A stretch of 64,000 nt of DNA. It comes from Neobacillus ginsengisoli (GTDB taxonomy: Bacteria; Bacillota; Bacilli; Bacillales_B; DSM-18226). How positions within the stretch are numbered: position 1 is the first letter of the stretch; every line of letters starts with the position of its first letter. The translations under genes were made by a program, and so were the position numbers. Location: assembly GCF_030813055.1 (NCBI RefSeq), contig NZ_JAUSTW010000003.1:372001-436000 (forward strand). Reading direction: 5' to 3'. The notes below the pieces were generated by a model. It did not search any database. It saw only the letters and a list, made by a program, of their open reading frames with translations, and had not been told where the DNA came from. Positions 18,356 through 28,259 of this stretch are shown here, piece after piece.

Positions 18356-19039
18356 TTATCGCACTTCGACCCAGCCATTTTTGATGGCAACGACAACTGC
18401 TTGAGTGCGGTCATTGACGTTCATTTTTTGCAAAATATTGCTGACATGATTTTTGACGGTTTTTTCGCTGATAAATAAGGCTTCGCCGATACCGCGATTG
18501 CTTTTTCCATCTGCAAGCATTTGCAGGACTTCGCATTCGCGGCGGGTTAGCAAATGCAACGGGCGGCGGATTTCGACTGTTGGTATATAGGTGCCGCCGC
18601 GGGTACGTCCCACAGTTAGTCTACGATATTCGTTGACTAGATTATGAGTAACCTTTGGATGAAGGTAAGAACCGCCATCGGCAACAACTTTGACAGCATC
18701 TATCAAGGCATCTGCGTCCATTTCTTTTAGGAGATAGCCTCTTGCACCGGTTTGCAGAGCATGTGTCACATAATTTTCATCATCGTGAATCGATAAAATG
18801 ATAATCTTAGTATCCGGGTATTGTTCTACCAGCTCGCGTGTGGCCTCGACGCCATTCATTTCAGGCATATTAATATCCATAATAACAACATCAGGGTTGT
18901 AAGATTTCACAATGTTTACCGCTTCGCTTCCATCATCACCTTCAGCAACGACCTGGAATGTTTTTTCAAACTCAAGGATTCGTTTGACCCCTTCTCTGAA
19001 TAGTTGATGGTCATCAATAATCGCAATTTTCGTATTCAT
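18356..19039 (-). CDS. degU: Two-component response regulator DegU
   Basis: DegU controls degradative enzymes, competence, motility and biofilm genes in Bacillus. The 227-residue protein has a receiver domain (phospho-acceptor D55 in VVIMDINMP, plus D9-D10 and the K in LLKEMD) and a NarL/FixJ HTH ([20 protein letters not shown]...). It lies 108 bases downstream of degS; the gap contains a short tandem repeat. Loss of the neighbouring degV does not touch the gene. Confidence 0.96.
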   Translation of the reverse strand: MNTKIAIIDDHQLFREGVKRILEFEKTFQVVAEGDDGSEAVNIVKSYNPDVVIMDINMPEMNGVEATRELVEQYPDTKIIILSIHDDENYVTHALQTGARGYLLKEMDADALIDAVKVVADGGSYLHPKVTHNLVNEYRRLTVGRTRGGTYIPTVEIRRPLHLLTRRECEVLQMLADGKSNRGIGEALFISEKTVKNHVSNILQKMNVNDRTQAVVVAIKNGWVEVR

Positions 19040-19083
19040 TTTCTTCGCCCCCTTAATCCTTCTAAATTCGGTTTCTTCATCAT

Positions 19084-19140
19084 AAGTAGATTCGATTTCT
19101 TCATTATAAGTAGATTTAAGTAGATTTAAGTAGATTCGAC
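19084..19140. repeat. AAGTAGATTT tandem repeat between degS and degU
   Basis: The 10-mer AAGTAGATT(T/C) is repeated three times head to tail at 19108-19137 and once more at 19084, in the short gap between degS and degU. It makes no gene. It could affect the degS-degU message. Confidence 0.75.
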
Positions 19141-19147
19141 AAGTTGG

Positions 19148-20290
19148 TTAGTCGATTAATGGAACACGAATACTAACAACGGTTCCCTTACCAATTTTTG
19201 AATCAATGGTAATTTCGCCATCCAGCAAATCGACACGTTCTTTCATTCCGATAATACCGAAGGACTCAGGCTTTTTATCCTGGATATTAAAGCCCGCGCC
19301 ATTATCTTTGATTACAACGGAGATGGCTGATTTTGTCATTTCCAGCCTGACCCTAATCTCGCAGGCGTTGGCATGTTTAAGCGCATTTTGCACCGATTCC
19401 TGAATCATTCGAAACAGGGCAACCTCATATTTGGCCGGAAGTCTCCGTTCCAATCCAATATTTACAAATTCAATTCTGGAGTGGTTATGATATTCTTCGA
19501 TTGTTTGTAAATATTTTCTGAGGGTAGGAACGAGACCTAAGTCATCTAAGGCCATAGGCCGTAAGTCGTAAATGATTCTGCGCACCTCGTAGAGAGCGGA
19601 ACGGACCATTTTTTTGTATCTGTGTACTTCCGTAAATGCCTCTTCGGCTCCTTTCTCGCGATAAACTCGCTCGATTAGATCAGAGCGCATGATAACGTTG
19701 GCAAGCATTTGCGCAGGGCCATCGTGAATCTCACGCGACAGCCGCTTTCGCTCTTCTTCCTGTGCCTCGATAATTTTCAAGCCAAAATCCTGCTTGGCTT
19801 TGGCATCTTTTAAAACTGCACCCATTTGTTTTAAATCACTCATTAAATAATTCATGACCACCGAGATTTGTGAAATCAGATGCTCAGCACGATCAATCGT
19901 TTCATCCAATCCCAGCAGCCTGCGCTCAAGGTCATCTCTTTTATCGCGAAGCTGTTCCTCAAACTGTCTGTTAATAGACAGATCCATTTGAAGCTGATGT
20001 GCTTTTTCATATGCTTCGCGAACCTCTGCTTCAGAATATTGTTTGAAATTCTTGCTAACTTCGGACAGTCTTATTCTTGCTTGTTGAACTTGCCCGACAA
20101 GCTCGTCTCCTTCAGCCATGATTTTACCGGCCATTTGCTTCACATATAATAATTCATTGGTTATTTTTTCGTAGTCCTGTCGGCAATTCTCGCCAATCCG
20201 AAAGATATCGTTTTTACTGCAGGTTACAGTTTCCAACATTTCTTCCCGAATTTCATCAATCGATTTTACATTTACATTCTTAATTTTCAT
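19148..20290 (-). CDS. degS: Cytosolic sensor histidine kinase DegS
   Basis: DegS phosphorylates DegU. The 380 residues hold an N-terminal coiled-coil sensor region (about 1-165) without membrane segments, a HisKA_3 dimerisation helix with H189 in SREIHDGPAQ, and a C-terminal HATPase_c domain with DNGAGF and GIIGMKERV. H189 is the same residue number as in B. subtilis DegS. The start follows GGAGGA. Confidence 0.96.
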   Translation of the reverse strand: MKIKNVNVKSIDEIREEMLETVTCSKNDIFRIGENCRQDYEKITNELLYVKQMAGKIMAEGDELVGQVQQARIRLSEVSKNFKQYSEAEVREAYEKAHQLQMDLSINRQFEEQLRDKRDDLERRLLGLDETIDRAEHLISQISVVMNYLMSDLKQMGAVLKDAKAKQDFGLKIIEAQEEERKRLSREIHDGPAQMLANVIMRSDLIERVYREKGAEEAFTEVHRYKKMVRSALYEVRRIIYDLRPMALDDLGLVPTLRKYLQTIEEYHNHSRIEFVNIGLERRLPAKYEVALFRMIQESVQNALKHANACEIRVRLEMTKSAISVVIKDNGAGFNIQDKKPESFGIIGMKERVDLLDGEITIDSKIGKGTVVSIRVPLID

Positions 20291-20612
20291 GTAGATTCCT
20301 CCAGGACCGCTTACCCTTCAGGTCTTTTTACATATTTTAACTTGAATTATTATACTATACTAATCTGTGAGTTAAAATAAAGACTAATCTCTCAAAATTC
20401 GATAAAAAGTAGTATAATTAGGAATACTAATTCTAAACCTTATTTACTATTAAACTACACTCATTTGAAAAAAAATAGCATTTTACACTTACAAATATGT
20501 CTTATTATAACATGTGAATTTTACTGCCATATTAAAGTTATATTACATCAATATTTTAGAAAATGACAAAAAGTGATAGAAGAGAATCTGATTCGGCAGG
20601 AAGGTGCGACCA
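20291..20612. other. Divergent intergenic region degS / yvyE
   Basis: The gap is AT-rich and has no gene. On the minus strand a TATAAT hexamer (about 20349-20354) is a plausible degS -10 element with a poor -35. An imperfect inverted repeat around TTAGTATTCCTAAT (about 20410-20435) may be an operator. Confidence 0.4.
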
Positions 20613-21245
20613 TTGCGAACGCGATACATGACAGTAAAAGAGTATGGAGAGCATGAAATTACGATCCAAAAATCCCGCTTTATCGCTCAAATCAAGCGGG
20701 CAGAAACAGAAAATGAGGCACAGGAATTCATCCAATCAATTAAGAAAAAACATTGGAATGCCACCCATAATTGTTCCGCCTATATCATTGGAGAACAGGA
20801 TCAAATTCAAAAAGCGAATGATGATGGTGAGCCAAGCGGAACGGCCGGTGTTCCGATCCTTGAGGTGTTAAAAAAAAGAAACCTGAAAGATACCGTGGTC
20901 GTCATTACCCGCTACTTTGGCGGGATTAAATTAGGGGCAGGCGGACTAATCCGCGCTTATGGGAAATCGACCTCAGAGGGACTCGATGCAGTCGGGATTG
21001 TTGAACGGAGGCTCGTTCAAATCATGCATGTGAAAATTGATTACACGTGGCTGGGGAAAATTGAGAGAGAGCTGCGGCCCTCCGACTATAAAATTAAAGA
21101 TATTCACTATCTGGATACCGTTGAGATTGAGGCCTGTGTTGATGAGAATCTGGTTTCATCGTTTACCGATTGGATGGTCGAACAAACAAATGGACAATGT
21201 ACCATTCAAAAAGGCGATACCGTATATCTTGAAGAAGACATTTAA
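20613..21245 (+). CDS. yvyE: YigZ/IMPACT-family protein YvyE
   Basis: This 210-residue protein has an N-terminal UPF0029 (IMPACT) domain with the conserved DDGEPSGTAG and TRYFGGIKLGAGGL motifs and a C-terminal DUF1949 domain. Family members are linked to translation or stress, but the biochemical role is not settled. I start at the TTG at 20613 because AGGAAGG lies eight bases before it and the start MRTRYMTVKE then lines up with relatives; a GTG at 20604 overlaps that site. It shares a bidirectional terminator with tagO. Confidence 0.9.
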   Translation: MRTRYMTVKEYGEHEITIQKSRFIAQIKRAETENEAQEFIQSIKKKHWNATHNCSAYIIGEQDQIQKANDDGEPSGTAGVPILEVLKKRNLKDTVVVITRYFGGIKLGAGGLIRAYGKSTSEGLDAVGIVERRLVQIMHVKIDYTWLGKIERELRPSDYKIKDIHYLDTVEIEACVDENLVSSFTDWMVEQTNGQCTIQKGDTVYLEEDI

Positions 21246-21248
21246 ATA

Positions 21249-21283
21249 AGCAAAAAGGGGCTCTACTCGAGACCCTTTTTGCT
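21249..21283. terminator. Bidirectional terminator yvyE / tagO
   Basis: Stem GCAAAAAGGG(G)CTC / GAG(A)CCCTTTTTGC between two convergent genes, with T or A runs on both sides. Confidence 0.85.
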
Positions 21284-22346
21284 ATAATCTGTTTTTAACA
21301 GTATTAATTTTCAGCATTCGCATGATTTTTAATAATGGGTGAAAGTCTTTTCCCATCAGACCGATTTTTTCAGCGATAAGTTCCATGAATAAAATTAACA
21401 CAGCGATTAGGAAAAAAGCGCCGCCGATTCTGGCTTGTGAATAAATCACTGCTACCAATCCAAAAAAAGCTGCCATTGCGTAAATCAACAAAACCGTTTG
21501 TCCGTGGGAAAATCCAAGTCGGAGCATGCAGTGATGCAGATGGGATTTATCCGGTGCTGACAAAGGCTGTTTGTTAATAATTCTCCGGAGGATGGCAAAA
21601 ATCGTATCTGAAATGGGTACTCCGAGGATGATCACCGGAACGATAAACGAAATAAAGGTTACATTTTTATATCCGAGTAATGAGAGGACGGAAATGATAA
21701 ACCCTAAAAACAATGCTCCGGTATCGCCCATAAAGATACTGGCTGGATGAAAGTTATAGATCAAAAAGCCAAGTGTACTGGCCAAAACAATCGACCCTAC
21801 CATTACTACGTAAAGATTCCCCTGGATAATAGCCATTCCCGATATCGTTATTAGTGCAATCGAGGAGACCCCTGCTGCAAGCCCATCAAGACCATCGATT
21901 AAATTAATGGCGTTTGTAATTCCGACTATCCAAAGAATAGTAAAAGGAATACTTAGTAAGCCAAATTCCAACTGTCCTCCAAAGGGCAAATTAATAAATA
22001 CCACTTGAATGTCACCTAAAAAAACGACCGTTAATGCAGCGGCTAATTGACCGAATAGCTTATATTTTGCAGGCAATTCAAACAGATCATCACAAAAGCC
22101 TGTTATGACAATGATAAGACTTCCAAGCAAAATTGCTAATGAGGAAGGATTTTCAGGCTGTATTATCATGATGCCGGCGATAAAGCTAATAAAAATAGCT
22201 AATCCTCCAAGCCGCGGCATGATGGATTGGTGGACTTTGCGCTTATTTGGCCTGTCCGTTGCACCAATTAAGAAGGCTAATTTTTTTATAAGTGGAGTTA
22301 TAAGAATGGAGATGGCAAAACATACTATCAAGGCAAGATAAATCAT
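21282..22346 (-). CDS. tagO: TagO-like undecaprenyl-phosphate GlcNAc-1-phosphate transferase (copy 1)
   Basis: TagO moves GlcNAc-1-P from UDP-GlcNAc to undecaprenyl phosphate, the first step of wall teichoic acid and other lipid-linked wall polymers. The 354-residue protein has about 10-11 transmembrane helices and the family motifs PRLGGLAI, CDDLFE, NLIDGLDGLA, FMGDTGALFLG and HLHHCMLRLG. The start at 22346 follows GAGGAGG. It occupies the B. subtilis tagO position next to yvyE. A close paralogue lies at 27106-28170 beyond the nucleotidase gene. Confidence 0.9.
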   Translation of the reverse strand: MIYLALIVCFAISILITPLIKKLAFLIGATDRPNKRKVHQSIMPRLGGLAIFISFIAGIMIIQPENPSSLAILLGSLIIVITGFCDDLFELPAKYKLFGQLAAALTVVFLGDIQVVFINLPFGGQLEFGLLSIPFTILWIVGITNAINLIDGLDGLAAGVSSIALITISGMAIIQGNLYVVMVGSIVLASTLGFLIYNFHPASIFMGDTGALFLGFIISVLSLLGYKNVTFISFIVPVIILGVPISDTIFAILRRIINKQPLSAPDKSHLHHCMLRLGFSHGQTVLLIYAMAAFFGLVAVIYSQARIGGAFFLIAVLILFMELIAEKIGLMGKDFHPLLKIMRMLKINTVKNRL

Positions 22347-22451
22347 AAAACTCCTCCTCGATAGTATCTTGTCCATTAAAATCAAAACAAAAACAAATAA
22401 TTAGTAGTAAAAATCGGAAATTTATTTTTTCGGTTTTTAACTTGAATTTTC

Positions 22452-22489
22452 TAAAAATAAAGAGGTAATCCACAATGGAATTACCTCTT
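22452..22489 (-). terminator. Terminator after the nucleotidase gene
   Basis: Stem AGAGGTAAT / ATTACCTCT followed by a T-rich tail on the minus strand, about 14 bases beyond the stop. Confidence 0.8.
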
Positions 22490-22502
22490 ACGCTTGCGAT
22501 TT

Positions 22503-25500
22503 TTATTTAACCCAAGTCCCGTCTTTACCTAATTTGTATTTTCCGATAACAGTGTTAGCAGCCATACTTCCATCATTATATAAGAAGTACCACTTATTTC
22601 CTACTTGTACCCAACCGGTTTTCATTTCTCCGGTTGCCCCAAGGAAGTACCACTTGTTACCTGTTTTCACCCAGGTGTTTGTTGTCATTTCACCTGCTGC
22701 ATTCATGTAGTACCATTTGGTACCTGATTTCACCCAACTGCTCGCTTTCATTTCGCCGGAGGCCACAAGGTAGTACCACTTGTTTTTATTGCTTACCCAG
22801 CCGATTTTCATATCGCCGTTTTTAAGATCCAAGTAATACCATTTTTTACCTTCTTTAAACCAACCCGTTTGCATAGCACCGTCTTCATCTAAATGGTACC
22901 ATTTTCCATCAACCTTAACCCAGCCGGTTTGCATGATACCTTCTTTGTTGAAGTAATACCAATAGCCGTCATCATCATGAAGCCATTTGTTTGTAATAAA
23001 CGCTTCTGTTTTAGGGTCAACGTATTTCCAAACACCATTGCCCTCCTCGTTATCAACCCAGATCCATCCGGTTTCAACGACAACTTGGATATCAAAGGAT
23101 TTGGTGTTACCGGCTTTATCCGTGATGGTAAGAGTGATAACTGTGCCTTTTGCATATGTTTTGTTCATGTCGATTTCGAAATAACCATCTTTGTCAGCGG
23201 TTACTTGTCCAAGAACTTGTTCGCCAACCTTAGCAACAACTTTCGCAAATGGTTCTGTCGTTCCATAAACATAATCGTCGCGGTCGGTTACTTCAACCTC
23301 CGGTTGATCAACTTTTGAATCCTGAATAATACGCCCTTCAATTTTGGCACTTACCGGTTGTTTTAATGAACTGAAATATTGGATAAATCCATCTAAATCA
23401 ACCACATTCGTTACACGGTTTTTACCGGATTTAAGGATTGTAAAGCCATCGCCGCCATCTGCCATAAAGTTGTTTACGGTGATGGTGTAATCAGCAGTCG
23501 GATTAATCGGCGTTCCATTATCAAGATAAATATCTAAAACTTTACTTCCATATGGTTTATTATCATTCCAAGTGTAACGCAGACCGGAAATTGCCATGAT
23601 CTTGTTATAGCTTGGCGGTGCTTGGAATTGTTGATTTAATAAGGTTCTGATTTGATCACCGGTAATGGTCATGGTGACTAAATCGTTACCGAATGGCTGA
23701 ACCTTAAACAGATCTCCCCAGGTGATTGTACCTTGCGGAAGCGGGTTACGGATACCGCCTGAGTTCATGAATCCTAATTGTGTACCTGTAACAGCACGCA
23801 TACCGTCAGCGATTAAGTTACCAAGTGCAGATTCACCGGAATCATTTGCAACATTCGTGATTGGAGCAGAAGTTGCACCAACTACTTTGCTGACAACTGG
23901 TTTGATATCTTCTTGGTAGCCGTCAAGTTCTTTCTTGATCGTTGCATCAGGAGTGATTTTGCTGTGAAGTGTATCAACAACTTCAGCTTTTTCATTAATG
24001 ATATCCTGAGTCACTGGATCAATCGTTAAATCGATATCAGAGAATGCAGTACCATAGGACCAAGATTGTACTAAAAGCTTACCGTTAACAGTTGTATTTA
24101 AGTATTTATGGTCATGTGCACCATAGATAACATCAACTGAAGGGTCAATCGCTTTGGCCATGTCAACTAATTTACCGGTTGCACCGGTACCGTCTGTTTT
24201 GGACGAACCGGGATCATGGGCAAGAACGACAATCGTTTTAACGCCTTGATCTGTTAACACTTTTGAATACTTGTTAATCGCTTCAACTTCATCAGTAAAT
24301 TTAACTCCTGCAGTACCGCTTGGAGTAACGATTGTCGGAGTTTCAGTTGTTACAACGCCGATGAAGCCGATTTTCATGCCTTCCACTTCTTTAACGGCAT
24401 ATGGAGGTAAAATTGGTTCATTTGTTTTCTCGTCAACTACGTTTGCAACCACATAATTCATGGTTGAACCGGTAAATTTACCATATTTCGCTTCATATTG
24501 AGAGGTTTTCGGATTATCTCCGCCATAAATTAAGCGCTTCATTTCAGTAACGCCTTCGTCAAATTCATGGTTACCGATTGTACCTACGTCAAAACCAAGT
24601 TCATTCATAAAACGAATCGTCGGCTCGTCTTGTAATAAAGCAGATACCGGCGGGCTGGCTCCAACAAGGTCACCGGCTTGAACCATAAGGGTATTGGCAG
24701 GGTTAGTTGCTTCTCTTTGTTTTAAGTATGCAGCTAAATATTCAATACCGCCTGAGTAATCAATAATTTTTTTATTGCTATCTGTAATAGCTCTCCAAGT
24801 GTCAAGCTGACCGTGGAAATCATTGATACCAAGTAATTGCACATGTACGTTTTGATCCAAAGAGTATTGTTCAAAACCGGAGCCGTCTGCTAATGGAGCA
24901 ACAGCTTTAACATTTGGGACAGATGTTAGCACATCTTTTGCAGCCGGTGATGATTTAAATGTTAGGGTTTTTGCCACTCCTCCAACGGGAGCAATTTTCC
25001 AGTTATTATCGGCTGACGGATTAACGACTTTCTTATCCTTAATATAATCCATCAAGATTTGACGGTTTTCATATGGAGAATCGACAACGATTGTTGCTTT
25101 TCCGCCCCTTGTTCCAGGGAAGTTACCGCCGCCGCTTGCACGGTAGTTATTGGTAGCAACGATGAATTTTTGATCAGGGTCAATCGGATTACCCTTCATA
25201 TCTGTGAAGTGGATAATGCGATGAGCATCTGCATTAGACACATCACCCGTTAAGAAATTGTATCTCGCCGGTTGAGTAACATCGACTTGATACTTAATTC
25301 CGTCAATGACATCGAAGTTATATGGCTGGAAGTTATAATTGATTAGCTCCTGTGCATTTGCATTGTTAGAATCGATTTGGTTGAATTGAGATGCAGACAT
25401 TTCTAGCCATTCTTTTACCTCAGCACCTGTTAATTCAACTGCTTTTAACGTATTGTTGTACAAATAAAGATCATTGGCGCTCTTAATAGAAAGGTCACCT

Positions 25501-26906
25501 TTTACGATATTTGTATAATCACCCGCTCCCTGGCGGCCCGCTTTGAATGGAGCTCCCGCAGAAATAACAGGAATATCGGCTAAATCAGGTTTATTCGTCT
25601 TAATCCAATTTTTCACGTAATCAGTTTGAGCATTGTTAACGATTTGTATCGTCGGGTCATCCATTACCCTTGAAAAATAGCTATTCATTGGCGCCGTTGT
25701 TTCACCAATTTTCCCACGAACATAGGCAAGTGTTGCTTCATGCTCAGTTTTTACTTCATTGACAATCGTATCATCCACAGCAGTTGTTGCAGTTACCGGC
25801 ATGTCAACAGATTTTGATGCAGCTTTATCTGCTTTCCACGTTCCATCTGCTTGCTGTACTAATGCTAAATCAAGAACACCCAGATTATTACCCCAAAATC
25901 CCGCTTCAACTGCAGGTGTACCGTTTATAGTACCTTTAGTGTTATCAAGGCCCGGTAAGTCCGGGTTCTCAACCTTCCCGACTTGGTGGAATTCTTTGCC
26001 TCCCGGGAACGCTAAGTGAGCATGTCCAAATAGAAGGGCATCGATTCCATCTACTTTACTTAAAGAAAATACTGCATTTTCAGCATCCTGTTGTCCTTCA
26101 TTCGTAACGTCACAACCGGAATGGGCAATGGCAACAATAACTTGGGCACCATTGGCTTTCATTTCTGCAATATATTTGTTAGCAGTTTGAACAATATCTT
26201 TTACGATAACCTTTCCTTCCAGGTTATCTTTATCCCATTGCAGGATTTGAGGAGGAGCGAATCCGATTACCCCAACCTTAACGGTTTGCTCAACACCATC
26301 TTTATCTTTAAACTTTTTATCAAGGATTTGATATGGAGTGAAATAGTTTTTATCATTATTAGGATTGCCATCATGATCGTCCACATAAATGTTGGCGTTT
26401 ACAAAAGGATACGGAGCATTTTTTAATGCCGTATTAAGGTAGCCTAATCCATAGTTAAATTCATGGTTTCCTACAATACCTGCATCATACTTTAATAGCT
26501 TCATAGCCTTAAACATTGGATGGACATCATTTTCAGTTAAAGGTTTAACTTTTGCTACATAATCTGCCATAGGGTTACCCTGTAACAAATCACCGGCATC
26601 AAACAGCATGGAGTTGGATGGATCCACCTCAGATCTTGCTTGTTGAATTAAGGTTGCCGTCTTTGATAAACCATAGTTAATCCCTTTGTCCGTATCTTGA
26701 TAATAATCATAGGCCATCACAGCATCGTGTAGGTCTGTCGTTTCTAAAATACGCAATTTAGCAGTATTTCCTGCTGTAGCCGTTGTCCCTGCTGCTTTTG
26801 CAGTCTGTGGAAAAATATTCATCGGCACAATAGTAAGTGCTAGCGCAACCGCTATAGAACCATTAAACAAACGTCTTTTAATGCTTCTCTTTATCTTTCT
26901 CTTCAC
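22503..26906 (-). CDS. Secreted double-domain nucleotidase with choline-binding repeats
   Basis: This 1467-residue exported enzyme has a basic N-terminus and signal peptide (to about 38). Two metallophosphoesterase/5'-nucleotidase modules follow: the first (about 45-640, GNHEFNYG) resembles 2',3'-cyclic-nucleotide 2'-phosphodiesterases, the second (about 685-1180, NDFHG, GNHEFDEG) resembles 5'-nucleotidases, as in B. subtilis YfkN. An Ig-like domain follows (about 1200-1275). The C-terminus has about eight choline-binding GW repeats ending with a GSMAANT...GTWVK-type cap. YfkN has a sortase-type C-terminus; here choline repeats replace that anchor. The start is GTG at 26906 with AAGGGCGG upstream; TTG at 26927 is possible. 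Likely role: nucleotide and phosphate scavenging at the surface. Confidence 0.9.
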   Translation of the reverse strand: MKRKIKRSIKRRLFNGSIAVALALTIVPMNIFPQTAKAAGTTATAGNTAKLRILETTDLHDAVMAYDYYQDTDKGINYGLSKTATLIQQARSEVDPSNSMLFDAGDLLQGNPMADYVAKVKPLTENDVHPMFKAMKLLKYDAGIVGNHEFNYGLGYLNTALKNAPYPFVNANIYVDDHDGNPNNDKNYFTPYQILDKKFKDKDGVEQTVKVGVIGFAPPQILQWDKDNLEGKVIVKDIVQTANKYIAEMKANGAQVIVAIAHSGCDVTNEGQQDAENAVFSLSKVDGIDALLFGHAHLAFPGGKEFHQVGKVENPDLPGLDNTKGTINGTPAVEAGFWGNNLGVLDLALVQQADGTWKADKAASKSVDMPVTATTAVDDTIVNEVKTEHEATLAYVRGKIGETTAPMNSYFSRVMDDPTIQIVNNAQTDYVKNWIKTNKPDLADIPVISAGAPFKAGRQGAGDYTNIVKGDLSIKSANDLYLYNNTLKAVELTGAEVKEWLEMSASQFNQIDSNNANAQELINYNFQPYNFDVIDGIKYQVDVTQPARYNFLTGDVSNADAHRIIHFTDMKGNPIDPDQKFIVATNNYRASGGGNFPGTRGGKATIVVDSPYENRQILMDYIKDKKVVNPSADNNWKIAPVGGVAKTLTFKSSPAAKDVLTSVPNVKAVAPLADGSGFEQYSLDQNVHVQLLGINDFHGQLDTWRAITDSNKKIIDYSGGIEYLAAYLKQREATNPANTLMVQAGDLVGASPPVSALLQDEPTIRFMNELGFDVGTIGNHEFDEGVTEMKRLIYGGDNPKTSQYEAKYGKFTGSTMNYVVANVVDEKTNEPILPPYAVKEVEGMKIGFIGVVTTETPTIVTPSGTAGVKFTDEVEAINKYSKVLTDQGVKTIVVLAHDPGSSKTDGTGATGKLVDMAKAIDPSVDVIYGAHDHKYLNTTVNGKLLVQSWSYGTAFSDIDLTIDPVTQDIINEKAEVVDTLHSKITPDATIKKELDGYQEDIKPVVSKVVGATSAPITNVANDSGESALGNLIADGMRAVTGTQLGFMNSGGIRNPLPQGTITWGDLFKVQPFGNDLVTMTITGDQIRTLLNQQFQAPPSYNKIMAISGLRYTWNDNKPYGSKVLDIYLDNGTPINPTADYTITVNNFMADGGDGFTILKSGKNRVTNVVDLDGFIQYFSSLKQPVSAKIEGRIIQDSKVDQPEVEVTDRDDYVYGTTEPFAKVVAKVGEQVLGQVTADKDGYFEIDMNKTYAKGTVITLTITDKAGNTKSFDIQVVVETGWIWVDNEEGNGVWKYVDPKTEAFITNKWLHDDDGYWYYFNKEGIMQTGWVKVDGKWYHLDEDGAMQTGWFKEGKKWYYLDLKNGDMKIGWVSNKNKWYYLVASGEMKASSWVKSGTKWYYMNAAGEMTTNTWVKTGNKWYFLGATGEMKTGWVQVGNKWYFLYNDGSMAANTVIGKYKLGKDGTWVK

Positions 26907-27059
26907 ACTTTTTCCGCCCTTCGACAAAAATTTGTATTGTAAGATTATTCTACTAGGTATTTTTGTAGATTGATAGCCAATTCTGTGAAATTTTTGTTTA
27001 TTTTTAATGCGTATTTAATGTATTTTTAATATTTCTATGTATCTTTTAATTTTTTATAA

Positions 27060-27092
27060 AAAAAAAGCCTATGGAATTAATCCCCATAGGCT
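27060..27092 (-). terminator. Terminator after second tagO
   Basis: Stem AAGCCTATGG / CCATAGGCTT with a T-run on the minus strand, about 14 bases past the stop. Confidence 0.85.
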
Positions 27093-27105
27093 TTCTATTA
27101 TTATA

Positions 27106-28170
27106 TTAATTATTGTTTTTCATATTAATAGGCTTTATACCCTTCATGAAATTCAATAGCGGTTTATAGTCTTCACGAATTAAGCCGATTTTTTCAACAA
27201 TGATTTCAATTGCGATTAATAGCGTTAAAATCACAATCATTGAACCCCAAACAGTCGCTTGTGAGAAGATGAACGCAACCAAACCGAACACTGTACTCAT
27301 CGCATAAATAAGTAGCACGGTTTGTCGGTGTGAAAATCCGGTTCTTAGCAAGCAGTGATGAAGATGGGATTTGTCAGGAGCCGATAACGGCTGCTTGTTC
27401 ACCAAGCGGCGAATGATCGCAAAGAATGTATCCGAAATTGGTACACCCAGAATAATGACCGGGATAATTAACGAGATAAAGGTTACATTTTTATAACCTA
27501 AAAGTGATAAGACCCCAATCATAAACCCTAAGAACAGTGCTCCCGTGTCACCCATAAAGATCTTGGCCGGATGGAAGTTGTATAGAAGGAAGCCTGCTGT
27601 ACTTGCAGCTAAAATTAACGCCATAACAGAAACATACATATTACCTTGAATAATAGACATTCCAGCGATTGTCAATAGAGCGATTGTAGAAACTCCTCCA
27701 GCTAATCCATCTAAACCATCTATCAAATTAATAGCATTTGTAATGCCTATGATCCAAATCATTGTAAGTGGAATACTTAAGAATCCAAATTCAATTTTAC
27801 CGCCAAATGGCAGGTTAATAAAATCAACATTTAAATTTCCCCAGATAACGACAACAGCTGCTGCGGCTACTTGACCTGCTAACTTTAATTTAGGAGAAAT
27901 TTCTTTCACATCATCTAACATACCTGTCAAGACAATGATGATTCCTCCGATAAGGATTGGTAGATGGTATTCACCATCCGGATTGTTAATCAAGACACCA
28001 ATGAGAAAACTTAAAAATATCGCCAAGCCGCCTAATCTAGGCATTATTTTTACGTGAACCTTTCGATGGTTCGGTTTATCTGTAGCTCCAATTTTAAAAG
28101 CTAGTTTTTTAACTAATGGGGTGAGGAGTATTGCCGCAAAAAAACAGATGACTAGAGTTAGATAAAACAT
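27106..28170 (-). CDS. TagO-like undecaprenyl-phosphate sugar-1-phosphate transferase (copy 2)
   Basis: This second MraY/WecA/TagO-family enzyme is 354 residues, the same length as copy 1 and closely similar along its whole length, with all motifs (PRLGGLAI, LDDVKE, NLIDGLDGLA, FMGDTGALFLG, HLHHCLLRTG). The start at 28170 follows GGAGGG. It is nearest to the flippase, rhamnose and LicD genes, so it may prime a separate lipid-linked glycan while copy 1 serves teichoic acid, or the two may be redundant. The sequence cannot tell their sugars apart. Confidence 0.88.
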   Translation of the reverse strand: MFYLTLVICFFAAILLTPLVKKLAFKIGATDKPNHRKVHVKIMPRLGGLAIFLSFLIGVLINNPDGEYHLPILIGGIIIVLTGMLDDVKEISPKLKLAGQVAAAAVVVIWGNLNVDFINLPFGGKIEFGFLSIPLTMIWIIGITNAINLIDGLDGLAGGVSTIALLTIAGMSIIQGNMYVSVMALILAASTAGFLLYNFHPAKIFMGDTGALFLGFMIGVLSLLGYKNVTFISLIIPVIILGVPISDTFFAIIRRLVNKQPLSAPDKSHLHHCLLRTGFSHRQTVLLIYAMSTVFGLVAFIFSQATVWGSMIVILTLLIAIEIIVEKIGLIREDYKPLLNFMKGIKPINMKNNN

Positions 28171-28229
28171 ACAGCCCTCCATGGTAACTTATCCTATTGT
28201 TTCATAACTGGATATTTTTTTGGAATTTT

Positions 28230-28259
28230 TTTATATGAATCAATGAATCTTCATGACAA
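28230..28259 (-). promoter_or_regulatory. Possible sigma-A promoter of tagO copy 2
   Basis: On the minus strand TTGTCA, 18 bases, TATAAA, about 60 bases upstream of the start codon. Confidence 0.5.
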
